From: Gordius sp. MW1
Lineage: Eukaryota > Nematomorpha > Gordioida > Gordea > Gordiidae
Length of the DNA stretch: 64,000 nt
Assembly: GCA_964036665.1 (NCBI GenBank)
Contig: OZ038531.1
Span: 9,920,168 to 9,984,167, forward strand
Direction of reading: 5' to 3'
Shown here: piece by piece, positions 46,753-59,015 of the stretch
Position numbering within the stretch: the stretch's first letter is position 1
How the letters are laid out: every line of letters starts with the position of its first letter
The notes under the pieces: model-generated
Told to the model about the DNA's origin: nothing
What the model saw: only the letters and a program-made list of their open reading frames with translations
Databases searched by the model: none
Made by a program: the position numbers and the translations under genes

Positions 46753-46941
46753 CATGGGCATAGCCAGGGAGAGGGGGGGGGGGAGAGCAGCCGCCCCCCC
46801 CCCCTCCCCACTGAATGACGGGGAAAAAAATTTTCAATGCAAAAATCCTTAAAAATTAAAAAATTCTTTTTTCCCCCTCCCTAACTGAACTTTTAAACGT
46901 TTTGCCCCCCTCCCCCTAATCCAAACCTGGCTACGCCCATG
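46753..46941. repeat. hAT-type MITE, sister of 9250-9416
   Basis: The inverted ends catgggcatagcc and ggctacgcccatg are flanked by a perfect 8-bp duplication actgtaac (46745-46752 and 46942-46949). The interior is G- and C-rich. Its right 40 bases recur at about 52735-52782 as part of the long duplication flanking the LINE. Confidence 0.88.
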
Positions 46942-47050
46942 ACTGTAACCTCTTAATTAAATACTAACAAGAGCAATTTTGTAATAATCAACGAGCTAGA
47001 TGTTATAAAAAGCCGTGATCACGGGAAAACAAATAAATATATTTACCTGC
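46898..47050. repeat. Left copy of the long LINE-flanking duplication
   Basis: This segment, from cgttttgcccc through gatgttataaaaagccgtga to tacctgc, recurs in direct orientation at 52730-52893 with a short indel and a few substitutions. The LINE at 47051-52729 lies exactly between. It is best read as a very long target-site duplication of that insertion. Confidence 0.7.
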
Positions 47051-47129
47051 CTTTTTTTTGGTTAAAAAGTTTATTTTCACGAAACAAATTTACATAAATA
47101 AGCGAAATACAAAAATAAAGACATATTGG

Positions 47130-49270
47130 TTAAATACAAAGATCTATATCATTATCTTCTAAAATGGGCCATGAGTCGGCAAAGGATTTAAAGTTGTATC
47201 GTACAACAAGAATCCCTAGTTGTTGCCTGAGTAAAAAGGACGCAGAAATTTTAGATTTCGGGGTGCGTTTTCCGATTTCTTTAAAAAACCCCCTTGCCTG
47301 TTTGCCAAAGGAACCGGAGCACGAGGCTACGACAGGGATAAAAATAATGGATGCCAAAAGGGCAGAATACTTTGTAATTTTACGCCCTTCTGCTGTTGCG
47401 ATAGGGTCGTAATTAAAATGGGAAGGGGCAAATAGGTCGATACAAGTAAAATCCCATTTGAGGGATAGGCCATTTTGCCAGGGGACTAGAGAAGAGCCGT
47501 CAAAGCACATCTTACCTTCAAGAGAGGGATCTGACGGCTCAAGGATTGTGGGATCTGACGGCTCAAGGATTGAGGGATCTGACGGCTCAAGGATTGAGGG
47601 GATTTTTGCCTTTTTAAGGGCAGCTTGAATTAATAATTCAGCTTTTGTGTGCCTAACATATTTGTATTTGTTTGCTAGGCAGTGTAGAGGGTGCCTAGCA
47701 TATTCGTCTACAACGGTAAGACAATTTTGACAGTTAAATTCTCTGCTGTAACTAACCCCAACCTTAAAGCTATGGAATATGATAGCTCAAAGTCTTCAAG
47801 CGGCATTCCCAAAAGTTTGCTGGGATAGGCTTCAAGCCACTCGTGACCGGAACCATCAAATGCGAGGGATCTAAGGTTGTAATCTGGCTATCATGGCTGC
47901 TCGATAAAAGGTAATCAACGGAGCGCGATACTAGTCCAGAATCCGAATCCTTTTGTCTCGTACTTTGAGGTTGAATGGTCTCGGGTGTGACATTCAAATT
48001 CCAAAGCTCCAAGGCTTGAGTTAGCAGAGGGTCGGAGTTATGCTTTGTGAGATTAAAAATTAAATTTTGGACCGACTTAAAAGAGGAAATAAAAGCGGCT
48101 AGCGATATGCTGCCGGGAGGGCGAATTCTTAATCCTCCAGATTTGGTTGGGAAAGATGCTTGAATCTAATTGTTAGTATTAAATTTTATATTTAAAATTT
48201 TTTCTAATAAAGTTTTTAAAAAGCCTTCGTACGACTTTAAAACGTCTGGGTGTAAAAATGCGCCAGATGAGCGAAAACAATGATTAATCTTTGAAATGTT
48301 AAAATAGTTTTTGATTATGTAAAATGAGTGATGCGCTGGCAAGCATTTTAAAAGTTTCGTTTTAGATTTTAAAATTTCGAGGTTCTTTTGAAAAAAATTT
48401 AAAAGAGATTTTTCACCGCCAATGGGTGATCCCAAAAGGGATGTGTTTTCTTTCTCTAAAACTAAAAAAGTTTTAAAAATTGGAAAGTCAATAGTGTTGG
48501 GGACCTGAAAGATTTCAGATTTTTTCGAGTTTAGTTTAAGATTTAGAGTGGGTTCTAAATTTTTGATGATTTCTTTAGCTTTACTAATTTCCTCCGGGAC
48601 GGCCACATAGGGTGGCGTCGTCGAGATACCAAACATTTAAATCGAGGGTACACTGAGATGATATTGCCTCGACTAAATTATGAATGGCTAAACAAAACAA
48701 AGGAGGGCCTAATGGATCTCCTTGTTGGATGTCTTCGGACGAGTCAATGACGTATTCGCCGAATCTAAGCTTGGTTGGAAAATTCAAATATTGTGGGAAT
48801 TCAGCTAAAAAAGTGTTAATTAGGGTTTCTCTTCGAATGCTGTTAAAAGCATTGGCGAAATCTAATTTTAAAAAGCAGGACTCAGTAGGAATATTTTGAA
48901 GTGTGATCCGGCCAGCATGGCTGGCTGCCTCACAGCCGCCTTTAATTCCGAAGCCGAGTTGATGAGGGCAGAGCTTGGCGGATAAGGAGGGTTTTATGAG
49001 TTTGCAGAGGATTTTAGATATAATACGACGAAAAAGACTTCCAGTGGCAATGGGTCTAACTGAGTTATCCGGTTTTTTGATGGCGATAAGTTTTGCACCG
49101 AATAAAATAGGGATGATTTCATAAGGAAATTTTCCGTTAACATTGATATTACAAAAAGAAGTAATATTTAAGTTGAGTAAATCTTGTAGATATACTGGGC
49201 GCCATCTCGAGTCTGGCTGCGGAGTCCAAAAGAAAGGAGTTAAGGGCTTCATGGATGTCTGAAGACTCAA
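47130..49270 (-). pseudogene. LINE reverse transcriptase and endonuclease-like region (frameshifted)
   Basis: Reverse transcriptase is shown by LIAIKKPDNSVRPIA, FLKLDFANAFNSIRRE, IQQGDPLGPPLFCLAI and the catalytic WYLDDATLCG. The frame then shifts near 48600 and continues in 48636-48166. Two further frames follow: 48012-47770 (SVDYLLSSS) and 47510-47130 (GLSLKWDFTCIDLFAPS, then GRKITKYSALL). The last resembles the restriction-like endonuclease or C-terminal domain found in several animal LINE families with a PDG-x-W start. A 27-bp segment with gatctgacggctcaaggatt is tandemly triplicated at 47521-47600. The copy at 22640-23560 is a relative. Confidence 0.75.
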
Positions 49271-49905
49271 GCACTATTGATGATGGAGATGTGGGGTATT
49301 TACTGGCTGAGGATGCTGGTGGGTGTTTTAGATTAAGCTCCCTATAAGAGTCAGGGCAACAATGGGCGATTGAGTTGTTATCATAAAAAGCTCTAAGGGC
49401 ACTTTTTGTGTTGAAATTAGGGATTTTATTTGAGATGTGCTTAGCAGTTTGGTTAATTGAGAATTTCGATGGAAAGTTAAAACACAGAAGGGATTCCTTG
49501 ATGAGACTTGATAAATTATGTTCATTAGGTTCCCTAACATAAAGGATATGATATGGAAATTTAAAAAGTTTGTCCCAATTAGTTAAGTTATAAGGGTTTT
49601 AGATAATAGAAGTGAATATATTTAGCAGAGATTTTTGGATGGAAGGTCTGGCTCCTCTTGGGATTCTAGAGATAGTATTAGGAAGTTGATTTGTTAAAAA
49701 TAATTGCTCCAAGATGAGTCAGGTGGTTGATTAATTGATTGGGAGTATTGTGAGGATGGGGAAATGACGGGGCTAGGGATTGGCAATAGGGGAGCCTGTT
49801 CAAAGTTAGAAGCCAGGGGTGGAATAGGTAAGCAGGGTGGAGGTTAGGGTTAGGAGAAGGGCATCTTGAAGACACAGGACCATGAATCCAGTAACAATTG
49901 TGTTT

Positions 49906-51879
49906 CTTCTTCTTCTTCTTTATCAGTTATTGGGTCCCAGATTCGTGGGGTTTGTTTTGATAAGCTTCTTCCATCTTGACCGGGTGAGTGCCATGTCTTG
50001 ACTAATCTCTTTAGTTTTCATAACTCTATCGACTTGCCCTTTCCACGTGACACGGGGTCGTCCTCTTCCTCTCTTCCCCGGTACCTCCATGTCCAGTACT
50101 TTTCGATTTACGTCATCCGTGTCCCTTTAGTATATGCCCATACCATCTTAGCCGATTTTCGTTAATCATGTCCGCCATAGGTTGAATACCCATTTTTGTC
50201 ATGAGAAAGTCATTCGTCATATGGTCGAGCTTAGTATACCCCAAGCTCCACCGTATCATTTTAATAGCTTGCCTTCCGTGATGTTTAGTGCCCATGTTTC
50301 ACTTCCATATAGTAACACCGGTCTTACGATGGATTTGTAAGCTTTGCTCTTCAACCATATTGGCATTTTCTTGTCGCACATTACACCGGATATACTTCGC
50401 CATTTAAGCCATCCTTTTTGGATCCGGGCATTGACTTCTGTTGTGCAACCTCCCTCTTGATGTAACATCGAGCCGAGGTATGTAAACCTGTCTACTTTGG
50501 GGTACTTTAGATGGTCATCCAGCGATGGGGTGCTTGTACCGTTCATTTCCATGTATACCGTTTTTCGATCGTTGACCTTTAAACCATATCCAGCTAAGCG
50601 CTTCCACCACTTTTCGGCTTCTTCGAATACTTTGTCCCTTGTTTCCTCGTATAGTACTATATCATCGGCATAGTTCCCTATTCATAGCTTTGCCTCCTTT
50701 GGTCTGTCCTAGAACATGAATCGCTGTTTCCTTAAGGTCCTTAGATAGCGTCTCCCAATCGTCGTCTACGTCTCTTTGCAACTTCCTTGCACCCAAGAGT
50801 GAGGAGGCTCCCAAGAGTGAGGAGGCTTTTTGATGATATTGTTCGCTTGTCGACGTATCGTTCAGCCTTTCATATCGAATTCGAGGTTCATAGATCTTTC
50901 TTCTTTCGGGAAATACTCTTCTATCAAGATCCATAACAAGGGGACGATGTTGCCTGGCGATTTCTTCTCCCGGTATTACTTTGCAATCCTTGTTACTCCA
51001 TAAGTCCTTTCGCCGTATAAGCAAATAATCAATTTGACTAAAATGCTTCCCACTTCTATAGGTCACAATATGATCTTCTCGTTTTTGAAAATAGGTGTTA
51101 ACGATCGCCATGTCATATGCTTGGGATAATTGGAGAAGTTTTTCCCCTTCTTTGTTCTTCAGACCATGCCCATAGCCTCCATGATTGCGTTCATACCCGA
51201 GACGATCTTTCCCTACGTGAGCGTTGAAATCGGCCCCAATAATTAGCTTTTCTTGGGGTCGGATTCCTTGTATTTCTTTTTCCAATGAATCGAAGAATAT
51301 GTCTTTCTCTGATTCCATACACCCAATTTGGGGAGCATACGCGCACATAACGGTTAGAAGGCCTTCTTGATCTGCAATCTTCACCCACATTAGCCTGTCG
51401 GAACAACGCTTGACTTCCACCACCTTGTCCTTGAACGATTCGCTAAGAATGATACCGACCCCGTTTCTACGATTTGGTGACCCACTGTAGAAAAGCTTGT
51501 ATCCTTCTCCTAATTCCCGAGCTTTCGTTCCGTTCCACCTCGTCTCTTGTAGGCAGGCGATGTGTACCTTTCTTCTTTTTAGCATTTGTGCAACCTCGAT
51601 GCTCTTCCCCGTCAACGTTCCCACATTCCAACACGTTATTCGCATTCTTTCAACAACTAATTTCCTTAACCGCCTTCGTTGTGAATTGGGCAGTGACCCT
51701 AGTGTATTTTTCACATTGCACGGGCGGGGTATGCAGTGCGGGTCGTTTGTGGAGGACGCCCTAGCCTTTTCTTGTAAAATCTTGCTTGAAACTATCATAA
51801 TTTTGGAGTTGGTTTTTAAAGCCGGTTTCCGACCTGACGCCAACCCTCCACTTTTTGCACACGGACTTGGGACCGTCGT
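49906..51879 (-). mobile_element. RTE-type non-LTR retrotransposon nested in the LINE
   Basis: A perfect 15-bp duplication gtaacaattgtgttt flanks it (49891-49905 and 51880-51894). Its 3' end (left) carries a TTC/GAA microsatellite, a typical RTE tail. The coding order on the minus strand is an EEP/APE endonuclease followed by the end of reverse transcriptase. Most of the polymerase is deleted at about 50660, so this copy is defective. The target lies in the zinc-finger-coding part of the larger LINE. Confidence 0.9.
50113..51680 (-). pseudogene. RTE endonuclease with internally deleted reverse transcriptase
   Basis: The endonuclease is well preserved: ITCWNVGTLTGKS, ACLQETRWNG, VMCAYAPQIG, IIGADFNAHVGKD and FSQIDYLLIRR carry the expected Asn, Glu, Asp, Asn and Asp residues, then RQHRPLVMD. 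It belongs to the RTE group often annotated as craniofacial development protein 2-like. The frame ends near 50662. The polymerase core is missing and only its C-terminal part is left at 50552-50113 (KVDRFTYLGSMLHQEG, KSIVRPVLLYGSETWAL, WSLGYTKLDHM). The frame extending up to 51948 joins the larger LINE's start to this endonuclease and does not represent one protein. Confidence 0.85.
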
Positions 51880-52729
51880 GTAACAATTGTGTTTATCAAG
51901 GCATATTCGTCGCTTACAAGTTGAGCATAGGGGTTTAGAGATTAACATACGTGGAATGAAAAAAATGATGAGGTTGAACAGATATTAAAGTTGGGATTAT
52001 TTTAAATTTTAAAGCTGTATGATTTATGAGAATTTTGCAAGTTTAATAGTACAAATGAGTATATGGGAAAAGTATTATTAATTGTATGATATTGGAAAAA
52101 AATGGCTCAAAGGATTCAACAAAGGTTATATTAAAACTTGGGTATAAATTGCTTACCTTTTGTGATATGGAAACATTATAAAGTGTTTGCAAACATGGAA
52201 CTTCTTCTGATAATTGTTAAGAAATATAAAAATATATTTCAAAGTTGAATTTTGATAATAAATAAATATTGTGCAAATGTGAGGTATATCCGGGTTAACT
52301 AGCATTGATTAATGCACCCACATGATATATAACTATAAGTTTAGTAGGCATGAAAGGACTATTCACTTGTTGCTGCTGGTAGTAATTGAATAAATCTTTT
52401 TTCTTTTCTGATCATAAACACTGAGGATTTAATAAATCATTTTCTCTTTGTTTTTTTGGTTGGTTTAATATAATGATGAATGATTCTATTGTGTAAGGGT
52501 ATTAGCAATGGATTCAAAGTATTGTTTTTTTTGTTTAAGATGAATGTTATAATTGGTTATATGATGGATGTTTCAGGGCTTCAATTCGCTTTGATGATAA
52601 TGATTATTACAACTGTTTGATATTTATCCGAAATAGAGAATAGGTGTGTTTTTATAGGTAGATTTATATAATGTAAACATAATTGTAACCTTTAAAGATC
52701 CTTAATTAAGGTATTCAAAACAGTGGCTT

Positions 52730-52893
52730 CGTTTTGCCCCTCCCCCCCCCCCCCTATCCAAACCTGGCTACGCCTATGACTGTAACCTCTTAATTAAATA
52801 CTAAGAATTTCAAGGGCACTTTTGTAATAATCAACGAGCTAGATGTTATAAAAAGCCGTGATCACGGGAAAACAAATAAATATATTAACCTGC
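52730..52893. repeat. Right copy of the long LINE-flanking duplication
   Basis: Matches 46898-47050, including the right 40 bases of the MITE at 46753-46941, which here lacks its left half. This shows that the MITE was present before the duplication arose. Confidence 0.7.
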
Positions 52894-53004
52894 TTTTGAT
52901 AATGTTAACTATGCCTGCCGAGGTTGTAACGTGATTGTCGCAATGGGAATTAGTCAACAACACATTTATAATATGTTTTGAGATACTCGTCGAATGCAAT
53001 ATAT

Positions 53005-53130
53005 ACTGATGCTGAAATACCGAGAAAAATCTCGGTCTCGTCTGACGAGAATTTGAAAAATGGAGTCGAGATCGAGAGGAGATTTTTGACCTAGAGATGA
53101 GACGAGAGTTTATACTCGAGTTCTCGGCTT
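53005..53130. repeat. End of a hAT element with ctcgtctcg-type subterminal repeats
   Basis: The phrase gatgctgaaataccgagaaa followed by repeats of tctcg and gagacgag matches, in inverse orientation, the end at 60940-60990. The opposite end of this copy is not found nearby. Confidence 0.6.
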
Positions 53131-54140
53131 AAAATTCTCTTATCAGAATTATTTATAGCAAATTTAATTTCTATTTTGGATAATTCACATCTAGGATGTT
53201 ATAAAAATTAATATCATTGGGATTCCTTTAATATTAGATATTTTTTACACCCACTTTTAATTAACATTGAATTTATATCCGCGTAAAATTTAAATTTAAT
53301 AAATTTTGCTTGTTCAATAAAAGATGAGGGGGCCTGCAGAAAATTTAATATATTTTTATCTTGAGCAATATTACAATATGAATATACAGGCATGAGTTCT
53401 GATGTCGTAAATATTACTAAAACATATTTAAATTCCGCAACCATGTTATAATATTTGAATCGTTGATTAAACAAATTATAAATATAAATTTGGCTGAAAT
53501 GGTTAAAGATTTTTGGAGCACTTCATCTATTTCTGTGATAGCCGAACGTTTTATTTAGAGATTATCTTTAACTAGTTGAAAAGACCATAATAGATTTAAT
53601 CATGAGTCTGCCAAGGTATATGATTGAACTCATCATGGCACTTTTCTAAAATTCTCAAGCTACAAATCACATTATGCATTTATTTTGCCATTTTCTCATT
53701 ATAATGATAGGGTTGGTAGGTGCATTCTATTCTTTAATTTTCCTTAAATGTTAGGATTTTGCAATATATTTGATCCTAAGCTTTGTTAATAAATAAATAT
53801 TTTAACAAATTTATTTTAAAATCAGTCCAAGTAAACATTTTTGGGCATTCTAAAATATAGTCACTATTACATACGTTTACGTCTTAAAGTAAAAGTATTT
53901 GTTATAAAACTATATACGTGAAATTAGCTTTAAGCTCAATTTTCGTATGTTACTAATTTAGTAACAATGCCTTTTATTATAACTTTGTGATGTTTAAAAT
54001 ATATTATTTATGTTATTTTTTATAAAGATAATAATACCCCTTACATTATTGGAATTGTCTTAGAGGTTATTGGAAAGGTAAACCATCGAATAAACGGCGG
54101 TGACCTGTGGTTGTTAGGCTTGATTTAAAGGAAAGATCCC

Positions 54141-54340
54141 TTAGTAATCGAAACTTTCCTCTTCCCCCAAAGATATCCTCACCGGATTAAGATCATAATA
54201 CAACAAAAGCCCTTCTATCTGTTCAACTCCAAGCCAATATAAGCTCCCTTCCTGTAGAGCCCAAAGTCCGCTGAGGAATGTGCCAGAGTAATAAAATGGT
54301 CTGCATAAAATAGCTATACCCTTAGTGCAAGCTTCTTTGA
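54141..54340 (-). CDS. Possible coding exon, unrecognised
   Basis: A minus-strand open frame with protein-like composition: VLKEACTKGIAILCRPFYYS, then SGLWALQEGSLYWLGVEQIE and an acidic end before a stop. The hydrophobic spacing and the lack of low complexity are unlike the AT-driven random frames around it. There is no ATG, so it would be a last exon; an acceptor ttgaaag is possible at about 54340. No domain or partner exon is recognised. A chance frame or a transposon fragment cannot be excluded. Confidence 0.25.
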
Positions 54341-54359
54341 GGACTTTCAACGTGGGAAT

Positions 54360-56851
54360 GATGCAAACCCATCACTAGTATATTATTTTGTCGTTGAGGC
54401 TATGATGTGCTATTATATATATTTAAGAGTGTTAGTTAGCTGTTTTTGTCATCAACACGTTGTGGGCTGTGCTCTGCTTCAGTCATGCTAATAAAACTTG
54501 TATAATTAATCAGAGCCTCACTGCAACAACCCAACACATTTTATTTAAAAAACTGCTTTATCAGCATAATAATAATATAACAATTGAAACCAATAATATC
54601 GAAAATTCTATAAATTATACTCAATTATGGAGTTTAAATATTTCTCATTTTCACTATTTAAATTTTACTAAGATTACCACCAAATATCCGGTAATTGGTT
54701 TATGCGATTTTAACTATAAAGATTTACTTGTCGTTGCGTGTGGCTTAACTAAGTTTTTTTAAATACAAGAGATTTAACTTTGACAACTCCTTGGATTCCT
54801 ATGTATTTATTTCTCATCACATTTTGCTATTATGACAATTAAGCATATTTTAAAACTAAATTTTCTTTTTTTTATTCCCGATAAAATAATAAAATTAAGT
54901 GTAATTAAACAAAAACGTGTGGAGCTTAGATTTAACTATAGACTACATAAAATGCTCATGTCATATGGTAAAATGTGTACCATGAAATCCACCATGAAGA
55001 ATTTAACTATCTCCCATGTCTTTCTGTAGTGTACCCAATTGTTAAAACATAATGTAAATTTACCTTCCTCATTAGTTAACAATTAAAAAAGAATGTTAAT
55101 TAATTATTATTTATAAAATGCAGATGGCACTAAATTGCTTTAACATAACATCATCACAGTATTTTTGTTTTATGAAAATTGTAAATGTTTAATATTTTAA
55201 AATGCTGTTTTAATGTTTAACTAGTTCAATATATTTTTATTAAGTTTTAAAAACAGTTCAATTAACCAAAATTAATATAACTGTTATGTCCTTCCCTTAT
55301 TTGTGCACATTTCAAAATGGCGAAAAATGGTCTTATACAAAGTTGATGAGCAGTTTATCTAGTCTATGGAAATAACATTACACGAAAGCAGATAAATTTA
55401 ATATAACCATTTAGCTCTATCTTTTTTTAATTGCCAGAATCTTCAAAAGGTGCTCCTCTGCTCCCAAAACCGTTGTTTTTATATAAAGTTTTGTTGTCTA
55501 ATATTTTTGTAAAATTAGGAGAATTAATTTACTATTTAAAAGTAAACTATTAAAAGTTAGAAAAGATAAAATATTACTTTTAACAATTATCGTGATTAAG
55601 GTTTACGTTATTAATGATTTTATTTATTGATTTTCTTACCTTATAATTTATTTATATCTCATGAATTTATCCTTTATTTCAATTAGAATTATGCCCAAGT
55701 AACCGAGCGTAATTATATCATATCTGAACGAAAAAGAGAAAGATATTTATCCAGCGCGGATTGAAATCATATCTTAATATGAACAAAAGAATGCGAACAA
55801 AGAACGCGCATTGATTTATATATCATGTGATGTATATCTACGCGTAAATAAATCGCGTAGAGAACGATGGGGGGAGAGGGACTAAGCGTATACATAAAGC
55901 TGCGTATAAAGACACTAATAAATAAGCGAAATAAGATGAGGGGAGCGCAGCTGGTCTTGTGCGTAGATGGATGAGAGTGGAGTCGTGTAGTAAGACTACA
56001 ACAATTTTTAACTTATATTTCATGGTTTAAACATGTGGTTTAATTCATCTTTTTTTAAAAATTTAAAAATGCAATTAATTTCAGGGGTCCAAATTTATAT
56101 GTATGAAGGAAAATTGTAAATAAATATTTAACTTAAAATTTTACCGATTAATTTGCAAGTTATTAACGTATGAAAAACGCCAAAATCGATATTTTATCAA
56201 CTTTGGGGAGTTTAATAATATGATGAAAAATATTTTGATCACGATAATTATTAATAAATTTGTATCTTTTTTGCAGTGAATATTTCAACATGACGGACAG
56301 GGGGAAAAATATTCATGTTCACCGCAATTTTCCTTATTATAAAAATATTTGAAAATGTTTATTTCATCAAACTAAATTGAGATTAAACAAATTTATTCTC
56401 AATATTAAAACCGTATGAGATGTTTTATAAAATATTAAAACTTAACGTAATTTTATCAACTGTTTTATAAACCTCATTTAAATCTTGACTATTATAATCC
56501 GACGAAAAACTTTTTGCATTAAACAGATTGTTAAAATATTTCTAAATTTAACGGGTCATCCTCATAGACTCACCCCCCCCCCCCCATCTTCGCCTAAAAT
56601 CTTTATTTTAGCTAATTAAAAAAAACTATTGTTAAATTATAAAAAGACCCCAGAAGTTTTAAATTCTATTTTTCATAATCATTATCGATTCCTACATATT
56701 GTTAAACATAATTTTTAGCAATAGCCATTTGTCACGCCTACATGCTCTTTATTTACTGCACCAGTAAACTATTAACTCCAATTTATCATTCGAATATATC
56801 ACAAAAACAGTTTAGAAAATTAAGGTGCAAGAGGTAAAAACCTTGTTAATT
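54360..56851. other. No supported gene; relic of the foldback family at 56150-56330
   Basis: AT-rich sequence with short frames. The one at 54460-54762 has no ATG. Near 56150-56330 the phrase aatttgcaagttatta(a)cgt followed by gaaaaacgccaaaatcg matches the arms of the foldback element at 19081-20857. A poly-C tract occurs at 56573-56585. A GA- and CG-richer patch at 55690-56000 has no identified role. Confidence 0.45.
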
Positions 56852-59015
56852 TCATTTAGGCTGTTTGAGGCAATAACAATATTTTCTCAGCCTTGCGTCT
56901 TTTATGCATTTTGATTGCTTGCCATATTTGTTGACTCTCGATATGTCGCCCACTATTTGAGAACTGTTGAAATATATGATGTAAGATGCCTCAAATATGG
57001 CGTTACTTGGTCTAGCCTGAATAGTGATTAAAAGTCTCAAGTTGTTTTGCATATTAGTTGAATTAAAACGGACCATGTCATATGTTATTAATTTGCTACC
57101 GTGATCAGCATAATTAAATATTTTTGCATCAATTATTGACTTTAATTTTAGGAAGGCGCATTTATTTTTGTAATGAAAAAGTAGATTATTCAATTGTGCA
57201 ATTATTTCCTTAGCTCCTCGTTTAACCATACTATTATTTTTGATATCCTCAATGTTGCCAAGTAAATTGCATGGACAATAGTGTATGGGTATTCTAGCAG
57301 ACCGACAGCTTCTATTTAACGGAATTTCTGTAAATAGGCTGTAACTATAATTTAATTTGCTGAACTTTTCATTAGTAAAGTTTTCTTCCTTTGTCAGTTT
57401 TAGAATATGCAAAAGCGTTTGGTAAACATCCAATGGAGTTACTATTCGATGCGTGTTAGATTCCATATTTTTTATTAAACTAGGATACTTGTCTGTAATC
57501 CATGTTGGATATAGTATGTATAATAGTGGCATACGTTCTTCTATCATCCCTATAATAGCCACATGGTATATAAATTAATAAATGCCTACATATAAAAATA
57601 CTTCTGGAGCATAGGTACAATAAGAATATGAATATAAACATCAATTATTATAATAAAGTTTTATTAACGCTATTACTTGGCATTCCAAACTTACCTATAA
57701 ACGTTTTTCTAAAATTTCCAAATCTCAGTCCATGGTCTCCAAACAAAATGATTATTGTATTATTGAGCGAGCCATCAGCCATTAAGGCAGAAAAATAATT
57801 TACCATTATGGAATCAAGATGTTTGATGTTATTCAAATAATCGTGCGTCAATCTTGTGCTATAAGTAAAGGCAAAATATGGCCATTGTTTAAAAGAGCTT
57901 ATTAATTCCTTTGAAAACTCCATTAGAGTTCTAACCTCATGCTTATTTCCCATGCAGTGTTTCCTTTTATCCATTAATTGGGTTTTAATGGCGAACGGTC
58001 TGTAATAGAAATCAGTGGGTGGATTGTAGAAACCTTTCCTAACATAATTGAAGGTTCCAAGTTCAGCACTATCTTCTAAATACATAGTGGTATAACCCGC
58101 ATTGCTAAAATTATTCCATATAAAACTGTAATTGTCGAAATAATGGTCCTTCCCAAAGTTTTTTGGGTACTCGGATAGCAACTTTCCCGTTAATAAAGGC
58201 ACTAAATTGGGAAAAGTGTTATCACCAACTTTAATATATCCTTTAAACAGTTGGCCATTAGGTCTTTTTGTTTGCAAGTAATTATAAGTTTTGGGTAATC
58301 CTCTAATAAAATTCAGTCTAGAAGTGGAATCGATCCCAATCATTAAAACGCTTAAATGCGAGGAATTCTTTTCTCTTCCAATCAAAGTTGCGTTTGGTAT
58401 TAAGATGGTATTACTAGAATCTTGTTTTTTTAAAAGTAATTTGGTTTTTAAATAAGTTGAAGCATTTAAATTTCCGTTCGCATAAATATTGGAAAATATT
58501 GTAGAGTTATTCTTGCTAAAACATTTTACATGGATAAATTGGTCATATGTTATATAAGATGTGTTAAAGCTTGATTCTTTTTCATATATTAAATGATCGT
58601 CAGGGTTGGAGGATCGATAATTTCGTTTAAAAGGACGATGACTACACCTTGATAAATTAGCTCGGTAGTATTTTAAAAGCACGTAAAAATTTATTTTTAA
58701 TACATTTTTATGGAGTGTAACTAAGTCAGGACGAGTGCCACAAATCAATTTTTTAATAGTCTTATTAACAAATTTTTGGATAGATATATCGTATGCTTTT
58801 AGATATCTAATTTTGCAAAATGGGAGATCAATTTCATATTTGTAAGTTGTGAAAGAGGTAGAATTTTGTTTGGTGATTATGGATGTCGAGTTATATTTAT
58901 AATTTTCGTTCCCAAACTCCATTTTCAATCCTTTATAGAGTATGGTTTTATAAAAGCACCAACCGATGGCAATGAATAAAAAAGCAATAAGGAGACGATT
59001 TTTGTAACCATACAT
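56852..59015 (-). CDS. DUF229 family membrane protein, sulfatase/alkaline phosphatase fold, two exons
   Basis: Exon 1 is 59015-57695 and exon 2 is 57549-56852. The 145-bp intron has donor gtaagt and acceptor attatag, in phase, giving 672 residues. The start ATG precedes a short basic stretch and one membrane helix (LLIAFLFIAIGWCFY), implying a type II membrane protein with a lumenal or extracellular catalytic domain rich in N-glycosylation sequons. Signature blocks: LMIGIDSTSRLNF (metal-site Asp followed by Ser-Thr), GDNTFPNLVPLLTG, TMYLEDSAELGTFNY, RLTHDYLN, and IILFGDHGLRFG, then EERMPLLYILYPTWI in exon 2. The fold is that of the alkaline phosphatase superfamily and the motifs suggest metal binding. 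The substrate of this family is not established. The gene stands alone on its strand. Confidence 0.92.

Larger units (their letters stand above)
47051..52729 (-). mobile_element. Non-LTR retrotransposon with C-terminal endonuclease-like domain, carrying a nested RTE
   Basis: The element runs on the minus strand. Its 3' end at 47051 has a nine-base poly-A (t-run on the plus strand). The coding traces in order are a zinc-finger-like start at 51948 (a C-x2-C...C pattern, STCKRRICLDKHNCY), its continuation at 49875-49678 after the nested RTE, a linker, reverse transcriptase at 49270-48166, and an endonuclease-like region at 48012-47130. The coding region has several frameshifts and is dead. About 780 bases between the first ATG and 52729 would be the 5' untranslated region. 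Direct repeats of about 155 bp flank it. Confidence 0.8.

Noticed and set aside
50662..51948. A single 428-residue protein
   Set aside because: The first 23 codons belong to the outer LINE and the rest to the nested RTE, separated by a 15-bp target duplication.
54460..54762. 100-codon frame resembling a secreted, glycosylated protein
   Set aside because: It has no ATG, no convincing splice partner and AT-driven Asn/Ile/Thr composition.
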